Below, in pieces: positions 61,399 to 64,000 of a DNA stretch of 64,000 nt. The stretch comes from Schauerella fraxinea (GTDB taxonomy: Bacteria; Pseudomonadota; Gammaproteobacteria; Burkholderiales; Burkholderiaceae_B). The number at the start of each line of letters is the position of its first letter. The first letter of the stretch is position 1. The DNA lies in NCBI GenBank assembly GCA_030849965.1, contig JAVDKL010000002.1, forward strand, positions 124,001 through 188,000, read 5' to 3'. The notes below the pieces were generated by a model, which saw nothing but the letters and a program-made list of their open reading frames with translations, had not been told where the DNA came from and searched no databases. The position numbers and the translations under genes were made by a program.

Positions 61399-64000
61399 TT
61401 ACTTTCCGGCCACGGTAGCCACGGCGGCGGTGCCATCGGTTTCGCGCGCGCGCTCACGCAGCAACTGATCCTGGATCGTGGCGAAGCGCGACCATTGCCG
61501 TTGCCAATCGGAAGGTTGGGTCACCCGCATCAATTGCACGGCCGTCACCTTGTATTCCGGGCAATTGGTGGCCCAGTCCGAGTTATCGGTGGTGACCACG
61601 TTGGCGCCCGATTCGGGAAAGTGGAAGGTGGTGTACACCACGCCCGGCTGTACGCGATCGGTCACGAGCGCACGCAATACCGTCTCGCCTGCGCGGCTCT
61701 GCACGCCCACCCAGTCGCCTTGCACGATGCCGCGATCCTCCGCATCTTGCGGATGCAGTTCCAGCACATCTTCGCTATGCCACATCACATTGGGCGTGCG
61801 GCGCGTTTGCGCACCCACGTTGTATTGCGACAGGATGCGGCCGGTGGTGAGCAACAGCGGATACTTGCGCGTGCTGCGCTCATCGCTGGGCACGTACTTC
61901 GTGATCATGAACTTGCCCTTGCCGCGCACGAACGAATCGATGTGCATGATGGGCGTGCCTTCCGGCGCATCGTCGTTGCACGGCCATTGCAGGCTTCCCA
62001 GGCGGTCGAGCTTTTCATACGACACACCTGCGAACGTGGGCGTGAGCCGCGCGATCTCTTCCATGATTTCACGCGGGTGCGTGTAGGGCATGGCGTAACC
62101 CAGCGCGTTGGATAACGCGGCGGTCACTTCCCAATCGGCCATGCCGTTCTTGGGCTCCATCACTTTGCGCACGCGCGAGATCCGGCGTTCGGCGTTCGTG
62201 AACGTACCGTCTTTTTCCAGAAACGACGAGCCTGGCAAGAACACATGCGCGTACTTCGCCGTTTCGTTCAGGAAGAGGTCCTGCACCACGATGCATTCCA
62301 TCGCCGCCAGCGCGGCGGCCACATGCTGGGTGTTGGGATCGGACTGAACGATGTCTTCGCCCTGGCAATACAAGCCTTTGAACGTGCCGCCCAATGCCGC
62401 TTCAAACATGTTCGGAATCCGCAAACCCGGTTCGGGCTGGATCGTCACGCCCCACGCGGATTCGAATTGTGCCCGCACCACGTTGTCCGAGATATGGCGA
62501 TAGCCCGGCAGTTCGTGCGGGAACGAACCCATGTCGCACGAGCCCTGCACGTTGTTCTGGCCGCGCAGCGGATTCACGCCCACGCCTTCGCGCCCGACGT
62601 TGCCGGTGGCCATTGCGAGATTGGCGATGCCCATCACCGTGGTCGAACCCTGGCTGTGTTCGGTCACGCCCAGTCCGTAGTAAATAGCGCCATTGCCGTG
62701 CGTGGCGTAGAGCCGTGCCGCGCCGCGCACCTGGTCGGCGGGCACGCCGGTCACGTCGGCCGTGGCTTCGGGCGATTGCTCCGGACGCGATACGAATTCA
62801 CGCCATTCGTTGAAGGCTTTGGTATCGCAACGCTCGGCCACGTACGCCTCGTCGATCAAGCCCTCGGTCGCGATCACGTGCGCGAGTGCCGCCAGCAAGG
62901 CCACGTTGGTACCGGGGCGAACCTGCAAATGAAAGTCGGCCTTGATGTGCGGCGAGCTGACGAGTTCGATGCGGCGCGGGTCGATCACGATCAGGCGCGC
63001 GCCTTGGCGCAGACGCTTCTTGAGCCGCGACGCGAATACCGGATGGCCGCTGCTGGGATTGGCGCCCATCACGATGACGACGTCGCTGTGCATGACCGAG
63101 TCGAACGTTTGCGTACCGGCCGACTCGCCCAATGTTTGCTTCAACCCGTAGCCTGTGGGCGAATGGCACACCCGGGCGCAGGTATCGACATTATTGGTGC
63201 CGAAAGCGGCGCGCACGAGCTTTTGCACCAGCCAAGTTTCTTCGTTCGTGCAACGCGATGACGTGATGCCGCCGATGGCGTCGCGGCCGTGTTCACCCTG
63301 GATGCGGCGAAATTCGGAGGCAGCATACGTGAGTGCTTCGTCCCACGACACTTCCTGCCACGGATCGGATATCCGCTTGCGGATCATGGGGTTGAGCACA
63401 CGCTCCTTGTGGGTGGTGTAGCCCCACGCGAAGCGGCCTTTCACGCAGGAGTGACCGCGATTGGCCTGGCCGTCCTTCCACGGCACCATCCGTACAACTT
63501 CCTGACCTTTCATCTCGGCCTTGAAGCCGCAGCCCACGCCGCAATAGGCACAGGTGGTGATTACCGAATGCTCGGCCTGGCCCATCATGATGACGGTCTT
63601 TTCCTGCAGCGTAGAGGTGGGGCAAGCCTGCACACAGGCACCGCACGATACGCATTCGCTCTCCATGAACGACTCGTTCTGACCCGGCGACACCCGCGCA
63701 TCGAACCCGCGACCCGAGATCGTCAGCGCAAACGTGCCCTGGGTTTCTTCGCACGCGCGCACACACCGATTGCACACGATGCACTTGGAGGCGTCGAACG
63801 AAAAATAGGGATTGGAATCGTCGATGGCGTCGTGCAGATGGTTCTTGCCGTCGTAGCCATAGCGCACATTGCGCAAGCCCACCACGCCCGCCATATCCTG
63901 CAGCTCGCAATCGCCGTTGGCCGGACACGTGAGGCAATCCAGCGGATGATCGGAGATGTACAACTCCATCACGCCGCGCCGCAGTTCATGCAGCTTGGGC
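61399..64000 (-). CDS. fdsA: NAD-dependent formate dehydrogenase alpha subunit, 5' partial
   Basis: About 867 codons are in the window; the frame continues past 64000, where the first residues would be the [2Fe-2S] domain. Visible in order: a Cys-rich segment LDCLTCPANGDCELQ, two ferredoxin-type clusters (CIVCNRCVRAC and CVSCGACVQAC), a further [4Fe-4S] motif CAYCGVGC, then the bis-MGD molybdopterin domain with the molybdenum ligand Cys in SSRCTNEE and CHSP nearby, and the C-terminal cofactor-binding domain. It oxidises formate to CO2, passing electrons to NAD through FdsB/G, expected just beyond the window. Confidence 0.95.
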   Translation of the reverse strand, partial: PKLHELRRGVMELYISDHPLDCLTCPANGDCELQDMAGVVGLRNVRYGYDGKNHLHDAIDDSNPYFSFDASKCIVCNRCVRACEETQGTFALTISGRGFDARVSPGQNESFMESECVSCGACVQACPTSTLQEKTVIMMGQAEHSVITTCAYCGVGCGFKAEMKGQEVVRMVPWKDGQANRGHSCVKGRFAWGYTTHKERVLNPMIRKRISDPWQEVSWDEALTYAASEFRRIQGEHGRDAIGGITSSRCTNEETWLVQKLVRAAFGTNNVDTCARVCHSPTGYGLKQTLGESAGTQTFDSVMHSDVVIVMGANPSSGHPVFASRLKKRLRQGARLIVIDPRRIELVSSPHIKADFHLQVRPGTNVALLAALAHVIATEGLIDEAYVAERCDTKAFNEWREFVSRPEQSPEATADVTGVPADQVRGAARLYATHGNGAIYYGLGVTEHSQGSTTVMGIANLAMATGNVGREGVGVNPLRGQNNVQGSCDMGSFPHELPGYRHISDNVVRAQFESAWGVTIQPEPGLRIPNMFEAALGGTFKGLYCQGEDIVQSDPNTQHVAAALAAMECIVVQDLFLNETAKYAHVFLPGSSFLEKDGTFTNAERRISRVRKVMEPKNGMADWEVTAALSNALGYAMPYTHPREIMEEIARLTPTFAGVSYEKLDRLGSLQWPCNDDAPEGTPIMHIDSFVRGKGKFMITKYVPSDERSTRKYPLLLTTGRILSQYNVGAQTRRTPNVMWHSEDVLELHPQDAEDRGIVQGDWVGVQSRAGETVLRALVTDRVQPGVVYTTFHFPESGANVVTTDNSDWATNCPEYKVTAVQLMRVTQPSDWQRQWSRFATIQDQLLRERARETDGTAAVATVAGK

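Overview
The window is a GC-rich, densely coded bacterial chromosome segment with about 60 protein genes, one tRNA and no rRNA. The best fit is a Burkholderiales (Alcaligenaceae/Bordetella-like) betaproteobacterium. This rests on the housekeeping order mltD-gloB-methyltransferase-rnhA (with dnaQ further on), an NAD-dependent formate dehydrogenase of the FdsGBACD type, IclR-flanked LIV-type ABC importers, a Pseudomonas-like gtsABCD/glk glucose cassette and a Bordetella-like lgm lipid A locus. This is inference from gene content; no marker gene was compared. I saw no insertion sequence, prophage, CRISPR array or replication origin.

Layout. 1-2292: an EAL phosphodiesterase (5' end outside the window) overlapping a YcgR-like PilZ protein, then a TVP38/VTT membrane protein. 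2293-13214: pepE and an IclR regulator read left; read right are a complete branched-chain-type ABC importer, a split transketolase, a glycerol-dehydrogenase-like enzyme, an SDR and a second IclR, apparently a catabolic operon for an unidentified polyol or ketose. 13203-20302: an epoxide hydrolase read left, then a five-gene acyl-CoA operon (crotonase, acyl-CoA ligase, quinone oxidoreductase, two acyl-CoA dehydrogenases). 20413-25673, read left: an HpaI-type aldolase, a DUF533 protein, fabI, mltD and gloB. 25691-26958: a methyltransferase and rnhA. 27041-36998: a glucose-type ABC importer read left, and glk plus an RND efflux pair read right, lying between rnhA and dnaQ. 37041-41095: dnaQ, tRNA-Val(CAC), a saccharopine-dehydrogenase-like enzyme divergent from an Lrp regulator, and a YfcH epimerase. 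41203-42804: a SulP transporter read left.

43191-48301 holds SDR, acyl-CoA dehydrogenase, APH-type kinase and acyl-CoA ligase in one operon. This is the enzyme set of the levulinate/4-hydroxyacid (Lva, ACAD10/11-type) pathway, without a visible lvaB. A 53-residue unannotated small gene follows at 48430-48591, then yaiI with a small RHH-like gene, and an M23 peptidase. 50151-53999 is a lipid A hexosamine-decoration locus (polyprenyl glycosyltransferase, ArnT-like transferase, GtrA protein, YdjC/ChbG deacetylase) in which the GtrA gene is inverted and overlaps both neighbours. 54133-58439: a lipoprotein hydrolase, LysE exporter divergent from a MocR regulator, a TIGR01244 protein and a universal stress protein. 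58536-64000: an OFA transporter, fdsD, fdhD (fdsC) and the formate dehydrogenase alpha subunit (5' end beyond the window).

A recurring oddity is a set of short degenerate tandem repeats, each with a sequence private to its locus. They lie in intergenic gaps (20331, 21359, 22444, 31331, 38087) and, with periods divisible by three, inside two genes (47108, 55925). The strongest regulatory observations are twin 17-bp palindromes in front of the first IclR gene, a perfect hairpin burying the ribosome binding site of the HpaI aldolase, and a clustered GGTAC/GTACC array between lysE and mocR.
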